From Streptomyces mirabilis (lineage in GTDB: Bacteria > Actinomycetota > Actinomycetes > Streptomycetales > Streptomycetaceae), in the NCBI RefSeq assembly GCF_039503195.1, contig NZ_JBCJKP010000001.1:4464001-4528000 (forward strand): DNA of 64,000 nucleotides. The letters are read 5' to 3'. The number at the start of each line of letters is the position of its first letter. Positions within the stretch are counted from its first letter, which is position 1. A program made the position numbers and the translations under genes. The notes under the pieces were generated by a model. That model was not told where the DNA came from. It searched no databases and saw only the letters and a list, made by a program, of their open reading frames with translations. Positions 24,627 through 33,132 of the stretch are shown one piece after another.

Positions 24627-25292
24627 ATGCCCCCGAACCGCAGGGCTTTTCTGGCGGCGACCACCGCCTCCGTACTCACCACCACCGCATCGACTCCCGC
24701 CGTCGCCGCTCCCCGCTCCCGGCCGGCGACCGCCCGCGCTGCGCTCGACGAACTCCTCGCGGGCAACCGGCGGTACGCCGCCGGGCAACCCCGTCATCCG
24801 CACGAGGAGCGCGCCCGGCGGCATGTCCTCGCCGCCGGGCAGCACCCGTTCGCGGTCGTCGTCGGCTGCATCGACTCCCGCGTCCCGCCCGAGCTGGTCT
24901 TCGACCAGGGGATCGGGGACCTGCTGTGCATAAGGACCGCCGGACAGGTGCTCGACGAGGCGGTCCTCGCATCCGTCCAGTACGGGGTGGAGGAGCTGGG
25001 CGTTCCCCTGGTGCTGGTGCTGGGGCACGAGCGCTGCGGGGCCGTCACGGCGACGCTCGAACACCTCCGTACGGGGGAACCCGCGCCCGGCCATCTCGCC
25101 CTCCTGGTGGACGAGATCACGCCCGCGGCGCTCCGTACCCGGGCGGTGCCCGGGGACTGGGCCGACCACACCGTACGGGCGCAGGCGGCCTGGGTCCGGG
25201 ACGCGATCCGGGCGGACCCGGCCTTCACCGCGGCGCATGTGGCCGCCGCACGGTTCGACCTCGACTCCAGCCTGGTCACCCTCCTCCCCTAG
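24627..25292 (+). CDS. Beta-class carbonic anhydrase, Tat-exported
   Basis: A 221-residue zinc enzyme interconverting CO2 and bicarbonate. The N-terminus NRRAFLAATTASV is a twin-arginine signal (about 1-28), so it acts outside the cell. Zinc/active-site residues: Cys81, Asp83, Arg85 in GCIDSR, His134 and Cys137 in GHERCG. GAGGGAG lies four bases before ATG 24627. It ends shortly after the helices that follow; the usual closing segment (often VVGAYYDLDTG) is replaced by RFDLDSSLVTLLP, so the length is normal to slightly short. Confidence 0.85.
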   Translation: MPPNRRAFLAATTASVLTTTASTPAVAAPRSRPATARAALDELLAGNRRYAAGQPRHPHEERARRHVLAAGQHPFAVVVGCIDSRVPPELVFDQGIGDLLCIRTAGQVLDEAVLASVQYGVEELGVPLVLVLGHERCGAVTATLEHLRTGEPAPGHLALLVDEITPAALRTRAVPGDWADHTVRAQAAWVRDAIRADPAFTAAHVAAARFDLDSSLVTLLP

Positions 25293-25401
25293 GGCCTGTC
25301 CGGCGGGTGTCGGGCCGGATGTCCCCCGGGGGTGCAGCCCAGTCCCAACAGGGGGGCTATCCCCAGTGCCACGGGGGCCGTCACTCCCTAACGTGAACGG
25401 C

Positions 25402-25836
25402 ATGACCGGTAGGGAAGCGGGCGGCGACGCCGAACTGAAGAAGGAACTCGACGCCACCCTGCACGCGCGCAGGGAATTGGGCGAGGAGTACGAGTCCGCG
25501 CTCGTCGACTCGTTCCTGGAGAAGGTCGAACAGCGCCTCGACGGCGCGGTGGACCGCCGGGTACGGCGGCAGCTGGCCGAGCAGCAGATGGTGGTGGCCC
25601 GCGGTACGCGCTCTCCGCAGGGGACAACCGACTCGTGGGGGGAGCGCTTCGGTTTCGGGATCGTGTCGCTGGTCCTGGCGGTCCCTCTGTCCGCGATCGG
25701 CGGCGTGGCGCATCTGCCCGGCCTGTTGGTCGCCTGGGCCGGCATCGTGGGCGTCAACGTGGTCCAGGCCGCGCGCGTCACCCCGAACTTCTTCGGCCGC
25801 CGCAGGGCAAAGTCGGACTCCGACTGGGAGGACTAG
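25402..25836 (+). CDS. Small integral membrane protein
   Basis: A 144-residue protein: charged N-terminal half with coiled-coil character (ELKKELDATLHARRELGEEYESALVDSFLEKVEQRL, given in part), then two transmembrane helices (about 84-104 and 107-127), and a basic C-terminal tail. I recognise a Streptomyces-conserved hypothetical family but no function. There is no clear ribosome binding site before ATG 25402; TAACGT (25389-25394) could be a -10 of a nearly leaderless transcript. Conserved position next to cystathionine beta-synthase. Confidence 0.7.
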   Translation: MTGREAGGDAELKKELDATLHARRELGEEYESALVDSFLEKVEQRLDGAVDRRVRRQLAEQQMVVARGTRSPQGTTDSWGERFGFGIVSLVLAVPLSAIGGVAHLPGLLVAWAGIVGVNVVQAARVTPNFFGRRRAKSDSDWED

Positions 25837-25889
25837 GGACTCCGACTGGGAGGACCGGGGCCTGCAGCGCGGTCCATCGTCGTGCACCT

Positions 25890-25930
25890 GGAGAGGGCCC
25901 GGCACCTGTGACAGGTGCCGGGCCCTCTCC
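25890..25930 (+). terminator. 41-nt perfect palindrome, terminator-like
   Basis: Twenty base pairs of perfect complementarity around a single central base (25910), beginning GGAGAGGGCCCGGCACC. It lies 53 bp after the membrane-protein stop codon in a convergent gap. No U-run follows, as is common in Streptomyces. Confidence 0.8.
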
Positions 25931-25938
25931 ACGTGTTG

Positions 25939-25993
25939 CGCGGGGACCGCCGCACCCCCGTTACCGGGGGGCGGGACGACGGCGGTCCCCGCG
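25939..25993. terminator. Nested two-stem hairpin
   Basis: Outer 14-bp perfect stem (CGCGGGGACCGCCG, 25939-25952, with 25980-25993) enclosing an inner stem CCCCCG/CGGGGG (25955-25960 with 25965-25970, loop TTAC). It immediately follows the 41-nt palindrome, so two strong hairpins stand in tandem. Confidence 0.7.
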
Positions 25994-26186
25994 AGGGACG
26001 CGGGCCGGGTCAGGGCCGGGCTTGCGCGTCCGTGGCGTCCATGGAGGTCCGGGAGCCGCTCCGGAGGTCCTTGGCGCCGTTTTGGCGTCGGCCGGGGCGG
26101 GGAGCCGCTCCCGCCCTGCCGACACCCACTAATGTGCCGGACCCGTGTTAAGCGGGTGCTGCGCGGACGTGACGCGCTCGTACCAC

Positions 26187-26269
26187 TTCCGCGAAGTTCC
26201 CTGCCGAAAGGCAGGAAGATCCCCCTCAGGAGGGGAACTTCGGGAAATATCCTCCTGCCACCTGCGGAA
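26187..26269. ncRNA. Multibranched RNA-like element, unknown
   Basis: An 83-nt stretch with nested complementarity: TTCCGC (26187-26192) with GCGGAA (26264-26269); CGAAGTTCC (26192-26200) with GGAACTTCG (26234-26242); inside, CTGCC-GAAA-GGCAG (26201-26214, a GNRA tetraloop) and CCCCT-CAGG-AGGGG (26222-26235). Alternative pairings exist: CAGGAGG (26227-26233) with CCTCCTG (26251-26257). It lies 47 nt past the stop codon of cystathionine beta-synthase in the convergent gap. Strand and function are unknown; it could be a 3' UTR structure or a small RNA. Confidence 0.45.
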
Positions 26270-26315
26270 AGCGCCCCGACCGGCGCCTTCTTGCCCGCGG
26301 GCCGCCCGTCGGCGC

Positions 26316-27710
26316 CTACTGCTTGGCGCCGCCCTTGGCGAGGAAGGACAGCAGGTCCTGGCGGCTGACGACACCGGTGGGCTTGCCCTCGACGAGCACG
26401 ATCGCCGCGTCGGCGCTGCCGAGCACGGACATCAGGTCGCCGACCGGTTCGCCGGAACCGACCTGCGGCAGCGGCGCCGACATGTGCTTCTCCAGCGGGT
26501 CCTGCAACGAGGCCCGCTGGGTGAACAGGGCGTCGAGCAGCTCCCGTTCGACGACGGACCCGACGACCTCGGCGGCCATCACGTCCGGGTGACCGGCGCC
26601 CGGCTTGACGATCGGCATCTGCGAAACGCCGTACTCGCGCAGCACCTCGATGGCCTCGCCGACCGTCTCGTCCGGGTGCATGTGGACGAGGGAGGGGATG
26701 GCGCCGGACACTTTGTCGTTGAGCACGTCCGCGACGCGCGCGCTCGGGCCGGAGTCCTCCAGGAACCCGTAGTCGGCCATCCACTCGTCGTTGAAGATCT
26801 TGCTGAGGTACCCGCGCCCGCTGTCGGGGAGGAGCACGACCACGACGTCGTCGGGTCCGAGCCGCTCGGCCACCCGCAGCGCGGCGACCACGGCCATCCC
26901 GCAGGAGCCGCCGACGAGCAGGCCCTCCTCCTTCGCGAGCCGCCGCGTCATCTGGAAGGAGTCCTTGTCGGACACGGCCACGATCTCGTCCGCGACCGTA
27001 CGGTCGTACGCCGTCGGCCAGAAGTCCTCACCGACGCCCTCGACGAGGTACGGCCGCCCGGACCCGCCGGAGTACACGGACCCCTCCGGGTCGGCGCCGA
27101 CGACCTTGACCTTGCCGTCGCTCGCGTCCTTCAGATAGCGCCCGGTCCCGGAGATCGTGCCGCCGGTGCCGACGCCGGCCACGAAATGGGTGATCCTCCC
27201 CTCCGTCTGCTCCCACAGCTCGGGGCCGGTGGAGTGATAGTGCGAGAGGGGGTTGTTCGGGTTGGAGTACTGGTCGGGCTTCCAGGCGCCGGGCGTCTCG
27301 CGGACCAGCCGGTCGGAGACGTTGTAGTACGAGTCCGGGTGCTCCGGGTCGACGGCCGTGGGGCAGACGACGACCTCGGCGCCGTACGCCCGCAGCACGT
27401 TGATCTTGTCAGTGCTCACCTTGTCGGGGCAGACGAAGATGCACTTGTAGCCCTTCTGCTGGGCCACGATGGCCAGCCCGACCCCGGTGTTTCCGCTGGT
27501 GGGCTCGACGATCGTGCCGCCGGGCTTGAGGGCGCCGCTCTCCTCCGCGGCCTCGATCATGCGCAGGGCGATGCGGTCCTTCACGGACCCGCCGGGGTTG
27601 AAGTACTCAACCTTCGCCAGGACGGTCGCCTGGATACCCGCGGTCACGTTGTTGAGCCTCACCAGCGGGGTGTTGCCGACGAGACTGATCATCGAGTCGT
27701 GGAATTGCAC
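26316..27710 (-). CDS. Cystathionine beta-synthase
   Basis: A 464-residue fold-II PLP enzyme joining homocysteine and serine to cystathionine (reverse transsulfuration). PLP lysine Lys44 in NPGGSVKDR; phosphate-binding TSGNTGVGL; GTGGTISGTGRYL. The C-terminal 130 residues (from about 330) are a pair of CBS domains (VSQMPIV, GVVSRQDLLSFL), which bind adenosyl ligands in regulated homologues. GTG start at 27710 after GGAGA. Full length. Conserved gene order with the downstream-divergent SGNH hydrolase. An O-phosphoserine or acetylserine role cannot be excluded. Confidence 0.92.
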   Translation of the reverse strand: MQFHDSMISLVGNTPLVRLNNVTAGIQATVLAKVEYFNPGGSVKDRIALRMIEAAEESGALKPGGTIVEPTSGNTGVGLAIVAQQKGYKCIFVCPDKVSTDKINVLRAYGAEVVVCPTAVDPEHPDSYYNVSDRLVRETPGAWKPDQYSNPNNPLSHYHSTGPELWEQTEGRITHFVAGVGTGGTISGTGRYLKDASDGKVKVVGADPEGSVYSGGSGRPYLVEGVGEDFWPTAYDRTVADEIVAVSDKDSFQMTRRLAKEEGLLVGGSCGMAVVAALRVAERLGPDDVVVVLLPDSGRGYLSKIFNDEWMADYGFLEDSGPSARVADVLNDKVSGAIPSLVHMHPDETVGEAIEVLREYGVSQMPIVKPGAGHPDVMAAEVVGSVVERELLDALFTQRASLQDPLEKHMSAPLPQVGSGEPVGDLMSVLGSADAAIVLVEGKPTGVVSRQDLLSFLAKGGAKQ

Positions 27711-27853
27711 CGTTGTCTCCGGAGCTGCGTTTTAACAGGAATGGTCCCGTCAGCCTAAGGCCCTGGGTGACGGTTCACTCGCCGTTGAGATTGGCCGACC
27801 TGCTCCACGGGGCAAGCAGTGTTTGTACGGCTACGAGGAGGTGGCGGCGACGT

Positions 27854-28879
27854 ATGTCGAGCTTGTCGAGGGCGAGGGTGGCACGGCGGATCGCGGCGGG
27901 CGCGGCGTACGGCGGCGGCGGGATCGGGCTGGTGGGTGCCGCGGCGGTCGGGCTGGTGCTGGCCGAGGTGCAGCTGGCGAAGCGCCATGTGGGCAACGGG
28001 CACGCGCACGCGCCCCGCGCGGACGGTCTCTACGGGTACGCGTACGCCGTGCAGGACGGGCCGCCGCTGCGGCTGACCATGCTGGGTGACTCGACGGCGG
28101 CCGGGCAGGGCGTGCACCGGGCCCGCCAGACGCCCGGCGCGCTGCTGGCGTCCGGGCTCGCGGCGGTCGCCGAACGCCCCGTGGAGATGTGCAACGTCGC
28201 ACTGCCCGGTGCCCAGTCCGACGACCTCGACCGGCAGGTCGCGATCGCCCTCGCGGACACCTCGCGGGTGCCGGACGTCTGCGTGATCATGATCGGCGCC
28301 AACGATGTCACCCACCGGATGCCCCCGACGCGGTCGGTCCGCCATCTGTCGGCCGCGGTGCGACGGCTGCGTACGGCGGGGGCGGAGGTGGTCGTCGGGA
28401 CCTGCCCCGACCTGGGCACGGTGGAGCAGGTCCAGCAGCCGCTGCGCTGGCTGGCCCGCCGCGCCTCGCGCCAGCTCGCCGCCGCGCAGACCATCGGCAC
28501 GGTCGAGCAGGGCGGCCGTACCGTCTCATTGGGCGACCTGCTGGGACCCGAGTTCGAGGCGAATCCGCGCGAGCTGTTCGGCCCCGACAACTACCACCCC
28601 TCGGCGGAGGGGTACGCGACGGCGGCGATGGCCGTCCTGCCCACCGTCTGCGCGGCGCTGGGCCTCTGGCCGGCCGATGAGGAACGCCCGGACGTCTCCC
28701 GTCGCGAGGGCTTCCTGCCGGTCGCGCGGGCCGCGGCGGAGGCGGCGTCCGAGCCGGGCACGGAGGTCACGGCCGCCATGCCCACGGGGCCGCGGGGCCC
28801 GTGGGCCCTCCTCAAGCGCCGCCGGCGCCGGCGTGTCCCCGCCACGGACCCGGCTCCCGCGCCGACGCCGTCCGCGTGA
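27854..28879 (+). CDS. SGNH/GDSL-family hydrolase, membrane-anchored
   Basis: A 341-residue esterase/lipase-fold protein. One N-terminal transmembrane or signal-anchor helix (about 18-40). Catalytic Ser80 in MLGDSTAAGQG (block I), GAND in MIGANDVTH (block III) and the Asp-His pair in DNYHPSAEGY (block V). The C-terminal 70 residues are low-complexity and basic (KRRRRRRVP). ATG 27854 follows GAGGAGGTGG. Likely acts on acyl esters at the outer face of the membrane; substrate unknown. Divergent from cystathionine beta-synthase. Confidence 0.85.
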   Translation: MSSLSRARVARRIAAGAAYGGGGIGLVGAAAVGLVLAEVQLAKRHVGNGHAHAPRADGLYGYAYAVQDGPPLRLTMLGDSTAAGQGVHRARQTPGALLASGLAAVAERPVEMCNVALPGAQSDDLDRQVAIALADTSRVPDVCVIMIGANDVTHRMPPTRSVRHLSAAVRRLRTAGAEVVVGTCPDLGTVEQVQQPLRWLARRASRQLAAAQTIGTVEQGGRTVSLGDLLGPEFEANPRELFGPDNYHPSAEGYATAAMAVLPTVCAALGLWPADEERPDVSRREGFLPVARAAAEAASEPGTEVTAAMPTGPRGPWALLKRRRRRRVPATDPAPAPTPSA

Positions 28880-28956
28880 GACGGCGGGCGCGTGGGACGC
28901 CGGGCGCGTGCGACGCCGGGCGCGTGCGACGCCGGGCGCGTGCGACGCCGGGCGCC
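28880..28956. repeat. 16-bp tandem repeat, 4.8 copies
   Basis: Four full units of GACGCCGGGCGCGTGC (the first with two substitutions) and 13 bases of a fifth. The array starts at the base after the SGNH stop codon, so a readthrough or stop mutation would append repeat-encoded residues. The gap to the thiolase gene (28880-29194) otherwise holds one copy of the dispersed repeat. Confidence 0.92.
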
Positions 28957-28982
28957 GAGGGTATGTCCTGCCGCTGCGGGTG

Positions 28983-29015
28983 GGTGGGGGTTGGTCGCGC
29001 AGTTCCCGCGCCCCT
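28983..29015 (-). repeat. Dispersed intergenic repeat, copy 2 (inverted)
   Basis: Minus-strand copy of the AGGGGCGCGGG-AACTGCGC-GACCAACCCCCACC element also seen at 21691, 37984, 42178 and 45168. Confidence 0.75.
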
Positions 29016-29194
29016 GGGCCGGGGCTGCGCCCCGGATCCCGGCGCCCTGGATGCCTCCAGCAACCGAGGCGAGGAAAGCAAGCGCTTAGAAATGCGGTCC
29101 TAGTCACACCGTCGGAGCGGTGACCCGGGCGGTACGGGCGGGTAACTTCCCAAGCAGCCCTGCCCGTCCTCCCCATAGCGCCCATGGAGCCGTG

Positions 29195-30415
29195 ATGCCC
29201 GAAGCCGTGATCGTCTCGACCGCCCGTTCTCCCATCGGCCGCGCTTTCAAGGGCTCCCTCAAGGATCTCCGCCCGGACGACCTCACCGCCACGATCATTC
29301 AGGCCGCCCTCGCCAAGGTCCCCGAGCTGGACCCCAAGGACATCGACGACCTGATGCTCGGCTGCGGCCTCCCCGGCGGCGAGCAGGGCAACAACCTCGG
29401 CCGCATCGTCGCCGTGCAGATGGGCATGGACCACCTCCCGGGCTGCACCATCACCCGTTACTGTTCCTCGTCCCTCCAGACGAGCCGCATGGCCCTGCAC
29501 GCCATCAAGGCCGGCGAGGGCGACGTCTTCATCTCGGCCGGCGTCGAGCTGGTCTCCCGCTTCACCAAGGGCAACTCCGACTCCCTCCCCGACACGCGCA
29601 ACCCCTTCTTCGCGGAGGCCGAGGCCCGCACCGAGGCCGTCGCCCAGTCCGAGGGCTCGACCTGGCACGACCCGCGCGAGGACGGCCTCGTCCCGGACGC
29701 CTACATCGCCATGGGCCAGACCGCCGAGAACCTCGCCCGCATCAAGGGCGTCACCCGCCAGGACATGGACGAGTTCGGCGTCCGCTCCCAGAACCTCGCC
29801 GAGGAGGCCATCAAGAACGGCTTCTGGGAGCGTGAGATCACCCCGGTCACCACCCCCGACGGCACGGTCGTCGGCAAGGACGACGGCCCGCGCGCGGGCG
29901 TGACGCTGGAGGGCGTCCAGGGCCTCAAGCCCGTCTTCCGCCCCGACGGCATGGTCACGGCCGGCAACTGCTGCCCCCTCAACGACGGCGCCGCCGCCCT
30001 CGTGATCATGTCCGACACGAAGGCCCGCGAGCTCGGCCTCACCCCGCTCGCCCGCATCGTGTCGACCGGCGTCACCGGCCTCTCCCCCGAGATCATGGGC
30101 CTCGGCCCGGTGGAGGCCAGCAAGCAGGCCCTCCAGCGCGCCGGCCTGACCGTCGACGACATCGACCTCTTCGAGATCAACGAGGCCTTCGCCGCCCAGG
30201 TGATCCCCTCCTACCGCGACCTGAACATCCCGCTGGACAAGCTGAACGTGAACGGCGGCGCCATCGCCGTCGGCCACCCCTTCGGCATGACCGGCGCCCG
30301 CATCACCGGCACGCTCATCAACTCCCTCCAGTTCCATGACAAGCAGTTCGGCCTGGAGACGATGTGCGTGGGCGGCGGCCAGGGCATGGCGATGGTCATC
30401 GAGCGCCTCAGCTAG
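29195..30415 (+). CDS. Acetyl-CoA acetyltransferase (thiolase)
   Basis: A 406-residue thiolase. The acyl-carrying Cys90 lies in TRYCSSSLQ, the histidine in GHPFGMTGAR near 352 and the second cysteine in CVGGGQGMAM near the C-terminus, so all three catalytic residues are present. It condenses two acetyl-CoA or cleaves 3-ketoacyl-CoA; direction depends on flux. ATG 29195 has GGAG five bases upstream. It stands alone and ends in a strong terminator. Cytoplasmic. Confidence 0.92.
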   Translation: MPEAVIVSTARSPIGRAFKGSLKDLRPDDLTATIIQAALAKVPELDPKDIDDLMLGCGLPGGEQGNNLGRIVAVQMGMDHLPGCTITRYCSSSLQTSRMALHAIKAGEGDVFISAGVELVSRFTKGNSDSLPDTRNPFFAEAEARTEAVAQSEGSTWHDPREDGLVPDAYIAMGQTAENLARIKGVTRQDMDEFGVRSQNLAEEAIKNGFWEREITPVTTPDGTVVGKDDGPRAGVTLEGVQGLKPVFRPDGMVTAGNCCPLNDGAAALVIMSDTKARELGLTPLARIVSTGVTGLSPEIMGLGPVEASKQALQRAGLTVDDIDLFEINEAFAAQVIPSYRDLNIPLDKLNVNGGAIAVGHPFGMTGARITGTLINSLQFHDKQFGLETMCVGGGQGMAMVIERLS

Positions 30416-30454
30416 TCCGTACGGGTAACCAACGCTGAGCCCAGCGTGACCGAA

Positions 30455-30493
30455 TCGGCCCAGAGCCCGGTAACCACCGGGACTCTGGGCCGA
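30455..30493 (+). terminator. Intrinsic terminator after the thiolase gene
   Basis: Two-part stem: TCGGCCCAGAG with CTCTGGGCCGA outside, CCCGGT/ACCGGG inside with an AACC loop and one bulged A, followed by ATTTGTG. Confidence 0.85.
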
Positions 30494-30690
30494 TTTGTGA
30501 TCCAATCCCCCCCAAGATGTGACCTATCTCCCCTCGGAGAGCGATTTACGCAGGTCAGAGCCGCTGCGCGACTAAACCCCAGGGCCAAAGTCCTGTCCTA
30601 TTCGTGACGTTACGCACTGACAGCAGGATGGTCCGCCCTTCAAGCTGATGTAGGAAGTCGGGGGGTCGACTTTGAACCGGGAGTACGTCA

Positions 30691-31485
30691 GTGAGCGCCA
30701 TGCCAATTGCTCTGCTGCTCACCACCGCCGCGACCGCGGCCGTGGGCGTCGCCGTTCTGCGCACCCTGCAGGGTCTGCGCCGGCAGGTCGCGGCCCTGCA
30801 CAACGAGCTGGCCGAGAGCCGCGCCGCGACCGTCCCGCACGGCCTCGTACCGGCGGCGCGCTCGGCCTCCGACACGGACGAGATACGCGCTGCCGTCGCC
30901 GAGGCGCTCGCCGAGGAGCGGGAGCGGGAACTCGCCGAGGCACGGGCGTTCTGGGCCGCCCAGGAGGCGCGTGACGTCTCGGACGCGCCCTCGCTGCTCG
31001 GTCTGCCCGACAGCGAACTGTTCATGCCCCGCGAGTCGGACTTCTTGAGCCTGGAGCCCCTGGAGCCGGTCACCGAGGCGGGCCTCGACGCCGACGAGTA
31101 CGCGGGTGACTCGCCCGAACTGGCCGCGGCCCGTCGCCGTCACCCCTCGCACCCGGACTTCGTCCCGGTCCAGTCACCCGTCGTGAACGACCACGAGCGC
31201 ACGGTCTCCTGCCTGGAGGAGCTCGCCGAGTCCCGCACGGAGCTGACCGACGTCCGCCCCGGGCCGCTCGGTACCCTCGACGTCTACGTCTTCGCCGACG
31301 GTACGACCCTGTGCATGACCCCCGGCCACCGCGAAACCGCGGAACGGCTGGCCGCGGCCCTGCGCGCCGGCGAGACTCCGGTCCTCCTCGGCGGCTCCGG
31401 CGTCTCCGGCGCCTACGCCCTGACCTTCGCCTGCGGCGAGGAGAGCATCTACATCCTGGCGGACAGGGTCATAGCGTCGCTGTAG
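30691..31485 (+). CDS. Hypothetical single-pass membrane protein
   Basis: A 264-residue protein with one N-terminal hydrophobic helix (about 4-22), a charged helical stretch (RRQVAALHNELAESR, EERERELAEARAFWAAQEAR) and a C-terminal globular part (LDVYVFADGTTLCMTPGH, PVLLGGSGVSGAYALTF). GTG 30691 follows GGGAG by seven bases. I recognise it only as a conserved Streptomyces hypothetical. The membrane-anchored coiled-coil layout suggests an envelope or adaptor role, but that is inference. Confidence 0.7.
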   Translation: MSAMPIALLLTTAATAAVGVAVLRTLQGLRRQVAALHNELAESRAATVPHGLVPAARSASDTDEIRAAVAEALAEERERELAEARAFWAAQEARDVSDAPSLLGLPDSELFMPRESDFLSLEPLEPVTEAGLDADEYAGDSPELAAARRRHPSHPDFVPVQSPVVNDHERTVSCLEELAESRTELTDVRPGPLGTLDVYVFADGTTLCMTPGHRETAERLAAALRAGETPVLLGGSGVSGAYALTFACGEESIYILADRVIASL

Positions 31486-31500
31486 GTCCCTGTGCCGGCT

Positions 31501-31812
31501 TCACACCCCGGCTCTCTTCTGCGCCTCCTCCACCAACATCAACGCCTCCGCGAGCTCCCCCTCGTTCCTCAGGACGACCGCCAAATCATGCGCCGCGACG
31601 GTGATTTGATCGGCGACGGCGAACATCCCCGCGTCCGGCATCTCCAAGGGCTCAGTCGCGGGGTCCTCCACACGCTGCGCCCACCGCGCCAACTCCCTGG
31701 CCAGCCCCAGCGCCTCCGCGGCGGCCCCCCGTTGCAGCCGGCTCTGCGGCGCGGCCCGCAACCGGTCGGCGAAGTGGTCCACGGCTCGGGTCAGCGGCGT
31801 CGTATCAAGCAC
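31501..31812 (-). CDS. Conserved hypothetical protein
   Basis: A 103-residue, mostly helical acidic protein (LTRAVDHFADRLRAAPQSRLQRGAAAEAL, given in part, and LRNEGELAEALMLVEEAQ). No family recognised. GTG start with a weak upstream site. It converges with the preceding gene, leaving only 15 bp between stop codons. Codon use looks like its neighbours, so it is probably real. Confidence 0.6.
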   Translation of the reverse strand: MLDTTPLTRAVDHFADRLRAAPQSRLQRGAAAEALGLARELARWAQRVEDPATEPLEMPDAGMFAVADQITVAAHDLAVVLRNEGELAEALMLVEEAQKRAGV

Positions 31813-31915
31813 GCCGCGAGACTACGCGCCGCGACGGGACTGTTGCCAACAACCGAACCCTCAGGCACCGTGGCGTGAAGGACCGGCTTACACCCCATTG
31901 CGTCCGGAGGCGCCG

Positions 31916-32146
31916 ATGTCCCAAGTGTTCTCCCAGGAGACCCATCGCAATCTGCTCGCCCGCATTCCCCAATGCACCGGTCGTGAAGTGTCCGACTGGT
32001 TGCGCACCGTCGACGAAGGCCCCGCTCTCTTCCGCTTCGAGGAGAAGGTCAGCTGGCTCCGCGCCGAGCACAACCTCGCGTACGGCCACGCCAAGGCGAT
32101 CATTCATGAGTACGACTTGAGGAGGGCCGCGCGCAAACTGCTCTGA
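31916..32146 (+). CDS. DUF4287 domain protein
   Basis: A 76-residue cytoplasmic protein: FSQETHRNLLARIPQCTGREVSDWL, a middle GPALFRFEEKVSWLR, and HNLAYGHAKAIIHEYDLRRAARKLL (each shown in part). This is the DUF4287 pattern (with the HAKAIVHEY-like end), of unknown function. The ATG at 31916 is five bases after GGAGG, preferred over an in-frame upstream start at 31898. Confidence 0.75.
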   Translation: MSQVFSQETHRNLLARIPQCTGREVSDWLRTVDEGPALFRFEEKVSWLRAEHNLAYGHAKAIIHEYDLRRAARKLL

Positions 32147-32183
32147 GCGCGCACCACCACCAGGACCAGGCATCCCCATGGCA

Positions 32184-32216
32184 AAGGGCCCGCGAACCGT
32201 CGGTTCGCGGGCCCTT
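32184..32216. terminator. Bidirectional terminator
   Basis: Perfect 15-bp stem (AAGGGCCCGCGAACC and complement) with loop GTC between convergent genes. A's on the left and T's on the right let it work in both directions. Confidence 0.9.
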
Positions 32217-32253
32217 CAGGTCGCTCACCGGCCCGTTCGGCCGGCGGGGTCGG

Positions 32254-33132
32254 CTAGTCGTCGCCGCTGAAGATGGCGACCAGCCGCAGCATCTCGACGT
32301 AGATCCACACGAGGGTCATGGTCAGGCCGAACGCGGCCAGCCAGGCCTCCTCCTTCGGCGCCCCGTACGCGATGCCGTCCTCGATCTGCTTGAAGTCGAG
32401 GGTCAGGAAGAACGCGCCGATCAGGATCGCCAGGATGCCGACGATCGCGCCCAGCGGGCCCATGCTGCGCAGTCCGCCGTCGCCCGCAACGCCGAAGACG
32501 ACGAGCAGCAGGTTGACCGCCATGACGACCACGAAGGCGATCGCGATGGCCATACCGATGCGCGCGTACCGCGCGGTCACCCGGATCCAGCCCGCCTTGT
32601 AGACGAGTAGGGTCGCTCCGGCCACCGCCATGGTGCCGAGCACGGCCTGGAAGGGCGCGCCGCTCCACCGGCTGTTGTACATCTCGCTGATGACCCCGAG
32701 GAAGACGCCCTCGAAGGCGGCGTAACCGAGGATCAGCGCGGGCGAGGCCGTGCGCTTGAAGGACTGCACCATCGCGAGGACGAACGCGACGAGCGCGGCG
32801 CCGATGGCGAGCCCGTAGCTGGTGCTGGACACCGGAAGCAGCGCCCAGGCGAGGATCGCGCCCACGGTGACGATGCCGAGCGTCATGGCCGAGCGCATGA
32901 CGACGTCGTCCATCGTCATCCGGCCGGTGGAGACCGGGGCCTGCGGCGGGGCACCCTGCTGCAGGTCCTGCTGGGCGTAAGGGTTCTGCGCGTAGGGGTT
33001 GCCACCCTGCGCGTACGGATTGGCCTGCGTGCCGACAGCGGGTCCCCCGGCCTGCGGCGCCGCGTTGAATCCCGCGTAGCCGTTGTCGCGGCTGAACCCC
33101 CGTCGCGAGAAGACCGGGTTGCTGCTCCTCAT
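32254..33132 (-). CDS. Bax inhibitor-1/YccA family membrane protein
   Basis: A 292-residue protein with a Gln/Asn/Pro/Ala-rich cytoplasmic N-terminus containing near repeats of NPYAQ (about 38-56), then seven predicted helices from about residue 80 and the family C-terminus DFKQIEDGIAYGAPKEEAWLAAFGLTMTL (in part). ATG 33132 follows GGAGGAGTGAA. BI-1/YccA proteins act as membrane pH or ion-leak modulators; the bacterial role is not settled. Single gene. Confidence 0.88.
   Translation of the reverse strand: MRSSNPVFSRRGFSRDNGYAGFNAAPQAGGPAVGTQANPYAQGGNPYAQNPYAQQDLQQGAPPQAPVSTGRMTMDDVVMRSAMTLGIVTVGAILAWALLPVSSTSYGLAIGAALVAFVLAMVQSFKRTASPALILGYAAFEGVFLGVISEMYNSRWSGAPFQAVLGTMAVAGATLLVYKAGWIRVTARYARIGMAIAIAFVVVMAVNLLLVVFGVAGDGGLRSMGPLGAIVGILAILIGAFFLTLDFKQIEDGIAYGAPKEEAWLAAFGLTMTLVWIYVEMLRLVAIFSGDD

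Noticed and set aside
26192..26242. Resemblance of the GAAGTTCC...GGAACTTC arms to a yeast FRT recombination site
   Set aside because: Only the outer eight bases match; the core and spacing differ, and other helices explain the arms.
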